From Sipunculus nudus (Eukaryota > Annelida > Sipuncula > Golfingiida > Sipunculidae): a DNA stretch of 64,000 nucleotides. The notes beneath the pieces are model-generated. The model made no database searches. It saw only the letters and a list, made by a program, of their open reading frames with translations, and was not told the origin of the DNA. The translations under genes and the position numbers were made by a program. This document shows, in pieces, positions 37,184 to 48,736 of this stretch (position 1 is its first letter; each line of letters starts with the position of its first letter). Where the stretch lies: NCBI GenBank assembly GCA_026874595.1, contig CM049318.1:23059456-23123455 (forward strand). Direction: 5' to 3'.

Positions 37184-40100
37184 TCAATCGTTTACATCAT
37201 CGAACTCATTAATGACTGCTGTGACATAAGCTAAGTCCATTATTAGTGTTTCCAGATAAAGCATGTGTCTTCCTTCATTTTCATTTGCCATCTCCTGGAG
37301 TATACGCCTCATACTGGAAGCCTGTTTAAGTCGTCTGAGCTTGTCGTCTGTGTATCCTAAACACACATTTTATATCATTCATTTGACGCATTAACCAACC
37401 AACAAAAAAATAATCAAATCTGCATTTACTGGAATATCGGAATGGAATAGAACTGGACATGCAGTCATACGTACCTTTCGCTTTGAAGATCAACATGACA
37501 ACCACAACCAGCATGGCCACAGTCCACTCCTTGACTCCTTGACCTCTGGTGACCTGTCTTCCAGTGCAACTAGGTGCTTTCTATCTTTGGTATGTTCAGG
37601 AACAAATATGTCTACACGTTCTGTGCTGTTATTCTTTGTTACTGTAACTGCACTCTTAGCTCTGTTGTCACATAATATGTCGCCGGGTACGATTATGCCT
37701 ATCAGTTTGAATTTGTCAGTATGTGACATGGCTTATGACGTGACATAGAAAACGAAACCATGGCCTTGAAATTACAGTGAAATCAACTTTATGAACAGCA
37801 AGTAGTGGGTCTGCTTCAAAAGATATTAATGGTCGATCGTCATATTCAATTGTGTGTGACCTGAAAGGCGTGATCTCAAATACGTGGCAGCGATATCCCT
37901 CTATATCATTTTTCAGTATAACGTGTAGATAAAATGAACAATCAACACTTGTGATCAAATCCCACACGGTTTTTTTCATTTTGTTTCCAGATACGTAATT
38001 GTTCATGCTGCAAAATTGTGAATGTATATATGAAAATTTGGATATTTAAAATCCTGCTCTATGCTATAAGCAATGCAATTATAAATATATAAATCAAGAG
38101 ATTCGATTTGAATATATTTGCGTAAACTCAAATTCGGTTTGTGTATATTTCTGCACATCGCTTGCCTTGAACACTATCATTATCTCACGAAGGAAAATAA
38201 GAAAAAATGGCAAACAAAACATTCTGCTGTTTAATGTAACAACATCATCAGCGATACCCGATTTGTTCAATTTTCTGTTCATATATACGATAAAAGTTCG
38301 ACCTTTTTTCCAAATACAGTTCAGTTTAAATATTTCACCCTTATGTATTTTTACGAGGTTGTGTTCGAGTAAACCTGTTTCTTTTTTATGCAAGGAAATG
38401 TGTGAGCAGCACAAAGAATGGAAAAAAACTTACGTTTTAGTTCCTCGCTTCGTCTTTCTTTTTTGACGTTTATAAAGATAAAGTGATAGTATCATTATCA
38501 ATACTGCTGGAATAAATATCCCGATTATTAATGGTGCGACGTGTGTTTGTGTTCCAACATTGTCTGCACGCATGTGTACAAAATAGATCATCAGATGGGA
38601 AAATGTAAAATGTAGGGTAATTTTACCGGCTTACACAACAAACTCTACTAATTATTCATTAATATATTTGGAATATATTATGTGGTTCAAAGGAGAAAAC
38701 CTATTGCTGTTTATTCAACGGAAACGGGGGGAAAGGGTTTACAGGAATGCTTGATAATCGTGATCGAAGCATATTTGAGGATGTCGCGTGATAGGAGGCG
38801 GATGCTGTTGTTACATAGTCATAGCTGAATGCATGAAATATTCAAAGGAAACAGATACAGTTCGAAATAGTTAATTCTCCAATGGCTGATAATAAAATAG
38901 TAAATTAACTACATTCGTGGGGTATAGATTGTATAATTGTACGTATAATTGCGGTACCATGAAGAGTTATATACGCTAGTCTTTCTAATACGTTTCGAGT
39001 ATCAATGGATAACCATTGCTAAACACGTGACTTTAATTTGAAGGGACTCTAATGAAGCATTAACATCCCGTATGTTCTATGCAGTATAATTTTTGGGGAT
39101 TTTCCTGTAGATTGAGGAAAACATTATATACTCTTCGTGTAGCACTTGGAAATCACAAGAGCACGGAGACATACCATAGAGCTGATCTGTTTAAAAAAGA
39201 CACATTAAAGCATAACTTGTATGAATTTTGTTGAACTAAAATGCAGCATACCGTGACATTTTGGTGAATGTCCGATGAAAATGTATCATTTACTGTTCCC
39301 TTTGTTTCACAGTTTTGATAGGCTGTTACACACAGGAACCGAAACAAATATGAAGCCATGAACTGGCGCGACCATACAAGATTAGATTTACTTACTGGCA
39401 CGTAGGAATGGGATATTCATAAGGTGTTGGATATTTTTTTCTTGAAATGTCACGATATGTGATGAAAGAATGAGCAAATGACTAGTATGCCTTATAGGAC
39501 TTACTCTCTGTGCAGACGGCTACATGCTTCTGCTGACATTTTACAGCACTCCAAACTACGATGTCGCGTTTGACCTCCACAACGGCGCAATCATTTCCAA
39601 CGATGGGATCTCCTGGACCCCAGTGAAATTGCTGTATTCTCATATGTGAGATACAAGGAAATGTTTTTTTATGAAAAAAAAACCTGCGTTGGGAAGTATA
39701 TAATTTATTCCGTATGTGATTACTTGAATAAATTATTTTTTTTTCTTGTGAGATAATTTTCATATGAATTCAATATCTCTCTTCTATTGTTTGAACAGTA
39801 ACTTATAAATGTATGACTTACCAGAAGAACAGCTCCTGTACCAGTCCTCTTTGCTGAGACCGACCCAAAAGAACTCACAAAGTGACATGGTATCTCCCTT
39901 CCCCTTGGCTACAAACAGCGCTTTTATCTTGCTTTGGGTATCTAGCTTAGCAATCGTGCTGTTCCGGTTTTTACAGCAATCTCTGGCATTGTACCAGCTG
40001 CTTACACCGCATTGAAATGAAAAACATATACCACTATCCTCTAAGAATTGTCTGCCCTCGGCAGAACACGGATTCTCATCTGAAAAGTAATCCATGAAAT

Positions 40101-40773
40101 CATAACATTACTCCTTCCTAGAAATGGCGGCTGTATAGGTTTTTTTTCTTAATTCAAATATCATATTGTTACATATACCTTCTTAGTCAAAGAATATGTC
40201 TGATTGTAAAAAGTTATGTGATCAGATATAGCAAATGGATGACTATGGTTCTTCCTTACGTTCACACACAACCACCTCGTGGTGCTCTCCGTAGTTAAAT
40301 CGCATTGGTTTCATCGACCTCGCCACTGTTGATACTCCGCCACAGGTATGGGTTGCACGGTCGACGACAGTCAGGAAAGGTCTCGCTTACAAACACAAGT
40401 TTAATATTGACCTGATATATAACCTGAAATGTTATAACTGTCGCGTACTCTCTTAAAGTAAAAGGAACCTCAAGAGAACATGCTGTAACTGTGATATCAT
40501 TTTACTGGCGACAAATCATTTATATATTTAATAATTTTGAATCAACAGTGATTTATAATCACCAACACTTTTCTGTTATCTTTAACATGTACCGAGTTTA
40601 TCGAGTCCGTAGTGACTTTTTATAAATATATGTTTTAGCCCATTATTGGCAATACATTAGAGAGCATTTTTCTACATCTAGACAGACGATTCATTTATGA
40701 TCATACCTATATCACCATCTCCCTATGTCCAGTTAGTGAAAGATTTTCTTTGAATTGCTAGCCACACCGAATT
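37184..40773 (-). pseudogene. Locus B: two-CTLD receptor gene with downstream exons, broken
   Basis: Exons on the minus strand: 40707-40773, 3' remnant of CTLD1 first half (NSVWLAIQRKSF); 40260-40385, CTLD1 second half (VVVCE); 39822-40079, CTLD2 first half, intact, 258 nt as in A (SSWYNARDCCKNRN, FFWVGLSKEDWYRS); 39505-39645, CTLD2 second half, open; 38434-38563, transmembrane (LIIGIFIPAVLIMILSLYLY) then KRQKRKTKRG; 37475-38007, large exon ending in a second hydrophobic segment (EWTVAMLVVVVMLIFKAKG); 37184-37356, tail (SSMRRI...AVINEF). Lesions: TAG at 40723-40725 in WTW, truncated 5' part, acceptor CAG to CAC at 39646-39648, and two frameshifts in the large exon, one an 8-bp tandem duplication just before the hydrophobic segment. 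Phases 1,1,1,1,2,1 match gene D. Confidence 0.72.
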
Positions 40774-43339
40774 ATGTAAAGGATGAGGTCGTCATGGTCT
40801 GTTAACTAGAACAATAGGGAGTACAATCTGTTCGCACCACGACCGGGGGTCCGTTGAGTGCACGCATTTTCCAGCATATTGGAATGAGAGCACTGCGTAC
40901 AGAATTTCGTTGTTCACTGTCGATCAAACATATCAAACATTAGGCTGCAAACTATACATACATTCTCGCATGACAAAGATAAGCTGCTGGTTACATTTCA
41001 TGATGTCTGCTGCATATAGAGTTCCCACTGCTTTTGTTGACTCAAATGTACTTTGTTCTACAGATGCATGAGGAACTTCAGTAGTGCACTACACTGATGA
41101 CAGCAAGTGTTACCTGATCAATTGCCTATGATAAATCAAGTGCAATGAAATATCTCTGCACAAAAGTGCATAGATGGTTGATCCTGACGTACATGTAGAG
41201 ATGTGGGGAGGCCATGTAAAACCTCACGAGGTACCACCATACAATTTCTGGGGCTACTTAAGGGTTCTTCGCGATGTACGAAAAGTCCGTCACGGGCGAT
41301 GGCTACTATATTCAGGTAACGCCTTATATTATGGACATGTTAGCCTTCTTTTTGGCGGCAGCGTACCTAGGTTCAAGCATGCGTGTGTACGGCGTAGTTC
41401 AGTGGACTCCTACTGTATGGATCTCCTTGTGGATCTGGTAGTGTAAGGGAAATTTTTATTATATGAACATTATATTGTCGATGGGGATTCTGTACACGGT
41501 CGGTTCTTCGGAACTAAATATAAATTAGCAAATCTGACATTCTTAATCAACACATGGGGCGGCATTTCAGCTTGGAAAGTCGAAGGGTACATTTGAGTGA
41601 TCTGCGAGATGTCGGATAGATACGTGGAAGCGACAAGTTGTGCCAAAAAAAGTCGACAATCTGGGGCTTTTAGAGACTGGCCTCCACATGATAGACTATG
41701 CCTGGACTAAGCCTTGATGATATAGGGGCTGAAGTGCTTTATGACGGCAGCGATATCTAAACCTTTAACCTCGCAGGGCTACTGCTTATTTGACGACCGA
41801 GAAGTTGCGCACTGGCGAACCCTGCGATGTGGATCTTCCCTTCTCCGGTTTATATATAACAATGCCCCAAACCCAGTTTTTTCAGGGCCTCCCCAGTAAC
41901 AATCCACATACGGTCCTCTGGGTGTAGTAACGTAAATTTGTGGTGGGGCTAAAGAGAAGACTGCGCTTCGGAAAACGATGTAGACAGTATGTCGCTCCAT
42001 TCAGTCTTATCTTGGGACTGTTCGCCTGCAGTTGCTTTTTCAGTACAAATGAATAGTCGGGTATTACTCGCGCGAGAAACTTTTAGGCACCCAGGGTGGA
42101 ATGTAGGCCCTTCATACTGCTTGGCATAGTACACGACGATTGTGTAGCTATGTGGACTGGTTTGAAGACTGCCCAGTTGCTATTTTCAGCCTAAAATAGT
42201 AGTAGTTTTGGGATATTTAATTGTCTTGCAGGTTGACGGAGTGAGGCCACACTTGTCTATCGCCTGAAGCACTCCAGTTGTGCCGATACTCTGAAGAACT
42301 ATTGCCACTGCAATACAAGTAATCTGCTTACTTAACTGCAATGGCTTCATTAGTTCCTCGAGAGCTGTTTCGGAACCGCGCATCCCCACATCAGTTATAA
42401 GCACGTACTCCATGGAAAGGTGGTTACTAGGCCATAATATTTCAAGGAATATTGCGAAGTCGGTATCTGGTAGAATGCACTTGTTAAATCTGTGGGGATG
42501 ATACAAGTCCTGCAACTGATTTTGTGCAAGAACAGAACATAACTTTATTCTGGGAAACATTGACTTTGGTCTGGAACGTTCAAGCAGCACCGTTACAGCA
42601 CTTATTTTTGGGATCGTACACATCGTCATACTCGTTGTTGTTGTTAATGAAATGTTCCCTCATATTGTGTGGAGGACAATGTCTGTGTCTAAGGACATTT
42701 CGTTTGAAAAGTAATCTTTTAACCGTGTGCTGGTACGAACGGGTATTTTGGAATCTCTTTGGGTTCTTTCTGAGGGATTGTCACTGGGCAGGACACAGAA
42801 AAGTTTTGACAAAAGTGTTCTTTGCGTTTAAGCATGCGTGAGTGCTTTGTCAAATTTTGGATGCGCGCCGTGCCTGAGTGACATGAGATAATAGAAGGAC
42901 CCGGTCACATGTCTTCAATCTCATGGACGTAGAACAGTCATTAGGGGGTCTCCAACACAAAAGATATGTCTGCAAGTGGCGCCAAGTCTGAAGATACTTC
43001 AACTTCTATGTAGACTCCTGGCCTGATGGTACATTCCTTGGCAGGAGCAAGCAGAACACAAGCATGTATTATAGATACGGTACTAACCTGTACAGAGCCA
43101 TAAAGAAGTACAAAGTGTTCATTGATTCGGAATTTCCTTTTTGCGAGCGCATGTATGAATGTAATTATCCCCATAAAGCGTATTCCTGCGAGTATGGGGA
43201 CGTCAAGTGTCTCACCAACCAGGCCTTCGAATATTAGGTCACGACTATTCCAAGATACTATGTATCTGGGTCCCCTGTAACACAAAGCTGAGTCTTTCCA
43301 TCAGCGATCCACATTTGGGCGTGGTACAGTCCAATACAC

Positions 43340-43397
<58 letters not shown>

Positions 43398-43800
43398 CTA
43401 CATTTCTGGGTTACAAATTCACGATAATACCATAGGCCGACAATTGTGTTCATATTTTCAATGCCCCACTTAATTTACTGGGAAGTTGATTTAGACGTTG
43501 ATGTTTTCGTTATGGGATATACATGGGTGTCCTCTTGACTTTCCGATGGTGCCGTTTCCAAACATTGTTTGTTCCTGTTCTGTATCCCATCGCATCATCT
43601 TACGCTACACAATAGTATCAATGTTGAGTTGGACACGCAGTGTAAAAATGTCTAGCAGGTATAAGTCATATGTTAGCGTATACAGTCCACCATCAGTAAT
43701 CAACTCCTGCCTGATACTTACACGCGAATGACCTTGGGACCCATCTTTTACGATTTTTGTGTATTTGAAGGAGACATCCGTTTTGCAGATCAATTGTGAA
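40774..43800 (-). pseudogene. Block of decayed coding sequence of unknown origin
   Basis: Homology to the lectin exon stops abruptly at 40773 and composition becomes clearly more GC-rich up to about 43800. The minus strand is open over many short stretches in changing frames: 43605-43793, 42941-43285, 42186-42629, 41949-42134, 41779-42000, with coding-like text also between them and near 41500-41760. The longest open stretch is 147 residues. Stops and frameshifts separate them, and a (TA)n tract (43347-43391) interrupts the block. I do not recognise the family. An integrated virus-like or selfish element, or a captured host gene, are all possible. A plus-strand frame at 41174-41446 overlaps it and may be a shadow. 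Confidence 0.4.
43347..43391. repeat. (TA)n microsatellite
   Basis: Within the decayed coding block. Confidence 0.95.
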
Positions 43801-44003
43801 ATTTAACTTTTCGACCTCAATTTGTCCTTAAGGCTTTGGTATACAATTGGCAAACCGTGCATAACACTTCATCTACAGAGTAAATATTTATCACGCTGTT
43901 GAAAGAAACAAGACATTTAAAGTATGAATGCGAATATTATTTCCTGGTCGATCCCTCATTTGACAGCAGCGAGCAAAAATCTCACGTCGCACAAATAAAT
44001 ATT

Positions 44004-44008
<5 letters not shown>

Positions 44009-44074
<66 letters not shown>
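44009..44074. repeat. (CT)n-(TA)n compound microsatellite
   Basis: About 17 CT units run directly into about 16 TA units. Confidence 0.95.
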
Positions 44075-44079
<5 letters not shown>

Positions 44080-44379
44080 TAAATGTATAAAATAAGGTAT
44101 AACCACGTTTTTCATCATATATTTTGTTAAGATACAAAGTTCTTTTGTCTCAGAGGGCTTTTGATTAGCTTCTGATTCTAATGTATGTCCAGTTACGCTG
44201 AGATCTTTTTTTATGGGTGATACAAAATGTTATATTTCTAAAATAATATTCCAAACATTATCTAGCAAAATATTCAATATTGATTTTAACTGAAATCCTT
44301 GGATATGAATATTTAACGTTTTCCGTTTAATTTTGCTCCTCATTTGATATTAAAAAAATCAAATTTTACAAAACGTGCC

Positions 44380-44600
44380 CTGTTAATTTTTGCGACTGAA
44401 GCCGTCTCTCGACGTAGATTGCTGTTCCCCGCGTGGATCTCCCCCGCGCACAACAGGAAATAACTGGGCAAGTGACGCGTACTGCCCTATAAAAGGTATT
44501 TACACTCGAAACGCGCAAAGGACCGATAATTACTGCTACAGGATATCCTGGCTGTTGCCACCTTCCAACAGAATAACAGGAATTTGCTGACTAACAATCG
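44380..44600 (+). promoter_or_regulatory. TATA-containing GC-richer patch
   Basis: A consensus TATAAAAG lies at 44488-44495 inside a ~200-bp patch that is more GC-rich than its surroundings. No downstream coding exon is evident on the plus strand, so it may be a promoter remnant or part of an LTR. Confidence 0.25.
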
Positions 44601-44970
44601 TTATCCGTCAGCTGGCCTGCCATGAACTGTTATATTAAGAGTGAGCCACCATGGACTTCCGTTAAACGTTGAATTTTTTTATAGTGAACTTTGAACTACC
44701 ATGACCATCTTGGGATACTCGAATTGGACTTGAATTTAGTTAAGTACTTATTTGTGTAACAGGATATACCAGAGACTATGTTAAGCTTTCAATATGTATT
44801 TATCCTATATTTTTTATTATTGTACATAATTATTGTAGATAATGGCAAGCATAGTACTAATAAAGCACCAATCTGGCACCTTTAACGTCTTTTTTTCACT
44901 GTGAGGATACGTGTCTGAATTCTGGTGTTGCTGTGCGTCAAGTAAGATTTGCGTCGTTAATGAGGACGGT

Positions 44971-44974
<4 letters not shown>

Positions 44975-45027
<53 letters not shown>
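44975..45027. repeat. (TA)n microsatellite
   Basis: About 26 TA units. Confidence 0.95.
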
Positions 45028-45028
<1 letters not shown>

Positions 45029-45029
45029 C

Positions 45030-47525
45030 ACTGGAGGCTGTGAATTTAGGGATAGGAATGCATTGTATAACCATGCGTGTACAGGCAGTGCAATAAAAAC
45101 TATCAATTACTAATATACACTTGAGCAAATTGCCTTTTCAAAGCGTATTCCACACAGATTAAAAGTACAAATAATACCTATGTATAACACATAGTTAAGA
45201 TAAATTTCAACCTTTACATAAGCCTACATACACCTTGCTGGTAGTTTTATTACGGGCAAATTGCAGCTGATGACTACATTTGAACAGTTAAATGTTACAG
45301 TCCCAATAAAGGGAGAGAAAAATAGTATGGGAAGATTCTACGAGGGGTGAATAAAATAACATGGACGAAGAGTTTTACTTTGTTTATACACTATGGCTTA
45401 CGATACGTAGTTTTTGATTATACTAAGCCGTGTACTAATCTGTTGTGTAGACGATGTGGTATACGCGTGTCATTAATATTATAAATAGACGCTTTTGAAA
45501 CTCACTGTTTCGATATAAAACATTACTATTACACAAATCAACACAGATGCCATAACACCTCAGTACTAGTGGGATCTATTTTAATATTCAAGGGCGTTCA
45601 TGGTACTTTTAGGGCTAAGAACCTGTGAGAGTACTTATCTGAGGACTGCGCCATGTCCTTTACACTGTTTTCCATAACAGATGGAACCAATTCTTGAGAG
45701 ATTCCCTTGAGTTAAAATATTACAATAGCGTAACTTATATCAGTCAAAACAAAATGTATCGTATGAATTATTCTTATCATCCATTCACGTCTTCCGTTTA
45801 GCTTTGTATTTGCATGGGCAATGCTGCAGTCATCGCGCTTGATTGATGTAATTCACAATCGGACATGTCCAAATCACGTCTTCAGAGTAGTAGGTGAAAC
45901 CACGCCGCTACATCCGATTAAAAAGAATATATATTGGAGCCTATTATTTACGCGTGTACATATTTAACTTTAGATGTAGCTCGAGAATTCTGATTATTAG
46001 ACCATGACCTCATTTCCATGAATTAGAACCTTAAGCACGATGCCTTAATAAACACTATGCTACACCCTTATAATTAATAGAAATTAGAATCATCATATCA
46101 TATTTTCAGACGCTCTCATTCATGCCTTCCCGGAACATTACATAATATCTCAGTCTGAGCCATCAGTCATGTGTAACATTTAGCTAACAAACTTGAGTTT
46201 CAAAGTTTTTGTCTAGCCGTTCACATGGCGGATTGATCAGGGAAAAACAGAAATAGACTATATTTCCTAGCTATAAGCCCTTTCTACCACACTAGAGACC
46301 GCCACATCAAAAACTAAGTGTTAGGGTCCGTCATAGCAACACGGACATATCGAGTAATTTTATTTGGTGCGAGTACTCTTTTCCCATTCCAAAGAAAGGG
46401 AAATTGAAAAATAAAATAAGGCTAATTTTTTTCATCTAACTTCCCCGTACAAAGAGTTGTACTAATACCTTGAAAGCGAAATTCACACACATGTTTGATT
46501 AGTTGAAAATAACCTGATACTGTACATAAAGCATACAAATGATGGAAATTATTGAATCAATCAACAGTGTGGATACATTTTAATATATTTTCAGTCGTTG
46601 CATCGTTAGATAAACTTAATTAAGTTGGAGAAAAATAAGTTTCATATTGAACATGTTTTAGCATATTCACTTACAAAACTACGAGTATGTACGTTTTGTA
46701 ATGCCGCCTCGATCTGTGAAAACTATTGGGCATCTATCCCCCTGCTTGGTTGTTAGATGTTTCACGACATGGCGTTTAATAATACTGAGTGCGCAGGATA
46801 TTTTGCCCTCTCTAACCAGTATGAACCCCATTTATTTTAAGTAAAAAGTGTATTACATTACTAATACTAACCCCAAAGCTTTGGATTATTTTGAATTTTA
46901 TTGTTACATCCGAATTTACGTTTCACTCACCTTAATTGGATTTAGTACTGTACTTCTTTTCTATAATTAAACCTAAAAGAAAATCTAAAAGAAGTAAAAC
47001 TTTACATAGAAGGCTGGCAGTTTAAATGAAGCTTTAAGAGAGGCATTGCGGTCTTTACATAGATCTATTTCTTTAATTCTGTAGAATTCCACAGTGGAAT
47101 GTACACATACCATTTCCTTGTTTTTCTATACCCCTAGATATACCAGTGATTTCCATTTTTGTATGTTCACATATCAACTCCTCTTAATATTCGTAGCTTG
47201 TTCATTTTTGTTATTCAGCTCTATCCAGCCCTTATAAGCTCCCTGATGCTGTTGGCAGAAAATGTTATAAATGCAATACAATCTGATGAGGTTACATATC
47301 CATCATATTGTTTCCAGCTTGACTGAAGTACTTATTTCTACGATGCTGGCAAATGCTGCCAACTCCACTACCACTGGAATCATCTAAGTCGATCTTATTC
47401 CACATTATGCTGAACTGCCAAATATTCATCTTTATTACATGATGTTTGCGTGAGGGAGCTGTCTAAATGATTATGTAGAAAGAAGCCGTTAAATGAAAAA
47501 TGTTTCACAATTATCTGCAACATAC
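45030..47525. other. No supportable gene
   Basis: AT-rich. The stretch 46160-46340 is loosely similar to 13060-13220. Nothing else that I can name. Confidence 0.5.
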
Positions 47526-47610
47526 TTGTATCTCGATCGACCCATCTCCAGTCCGGCATTCTTTGCCGTTTAATGCCTAGCCAAGGCTAGATGTTCATTT
47601 ACATCTATAT
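47526..47610 (-). pseudogene. Locus E: relic of a CTLD first-half exon
   Basis: Minus-strand text gives WLGIKRQRMPDWRWVDRDT followed by a GTATGT donor, the same junction and phase as the CTLD1 first-half exon of A (WLGIKRKSFSDWTWADGDT, then GTATGT). A TAG lies two codons upstream of WLGI, and homology fades further 5'. It lies 3' of gene D and marks another lost cluster member. Confidence 0.6.
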
Positions 47611-48285
47611 CTGAACCTTCTCTGGACTCAGTGAGTAATGGTAAACAGTGAGCGTAAAAAAAGGACAAGAATCCTCTATACCGCTACCTTCATATATATA
47701 TATATATATAGTGTCTAATTTAAAACTGATTTTGATAAATCGCTACAAGTGGTTGTTATTCTTGAGCTAAACTTAAATAATATTTAGTTCGAATCATCGT
47801 TAACCAATATTACATGTACCCACTACAATATTGATATATCAGACACCGGATAGAGAAAAATATAAGAAATACATGCATACTATAACTCTACGAATGAAGA
47901 ATGCCGGATGTGTCACGATTGTATTCATTAACTGAGTAGCTAATAATGGTTGCACAATGGGTTTGATCTTAATTTCATCATCTGACCAAAAAATAAATGT
48001 GTACGGGACAGTGTCAGAAACTAACAACTTATTTAATATACTATAGGTTCTGCCTTATTCGCAACTGAATAATCTTACAACTTACTATATGTTATTAAAT
48101 CTATTATTTAACAGTAAACATTTGAATGCTTATGTTGTGAGATTTCCTTTACGCAATTTAATAACAACTCAGATGAAAAGATCACATTTTAAACACCTCA
48201 TCCATTTCAGCAATGTTTTTTTATTATAACATTCCTCCCTTATTCCCTATACCTATGCGAATGATTCAATATTTGTCATACTAAC

Positions 48286-48411
48286 CATATGCAGTCAGAA
48301 GTCGTATTAAGTTTTCAGTGGCAATATTATAATAATCATAATGTAACTGTCTGAAAATGTAATGCCTAGTCTTCATACACAGATCATCAATATAGCAAAA
48401 TAAGTAGCTAT
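48286..48411 (-). other. Weak candidate exon
   Basis: A 126-nt open stretch flanked by a good acceptor (AAATTGCAG) and a GTTAGT donor, phase 1 to phase 1, coding for an aromatic-rich segment (YLFCYIDDLCMKTRHYIF). No homology to other cluster exons was seen, and it lies beyond the stop of gene D. It may be chance. Confidence 0.2.
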
Positions 48412-48736
48412 CTGCAATTTCGATCATGCTGTAGAGGAATATATATATATATAATATGTTATTCATATGTTATAATCATTCGGTGCGCGCTTCAAATTTG
48501 TATGTCCTCTTTGAAAAAAATGAATTCTCGACTTGCTTCAATTTTTCTACGAAAACCACACCACCCTACCAAAATCCCGAATTGGGATATAAGTATAAAA
48601 ATAAAAATGAAGAATATCTTAAATAAAATTATCATATTCATTCTCAGTGGTTCTGGTATAAAACCTATATAACATATTTTTCATAAGTTTAAGTAATGTA
48701 CGTAGGGAATGCGTCAACATCGACCAGCGTGTATTG

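Noticed and set aside
37716-38006. Possible immunoglobulin domain suggested by a YRC-type motif in the large exon of locus B
   Set aside because: The second cysteine and strand pattern do not fit, and the homologous exon in gene D lacks the motif.
41174-41446. 90-residue plus-strand frame
   Set aside because: It overlaps minus-strand coding-like text in the decayed block and is probably antisense shadow, though I could not exclude it.
42186-42629. Assignment of the GC-richer block to a named virus family
   Set aside because: No diagnostic motif could be recognised by eye; naming a family would be a guess.
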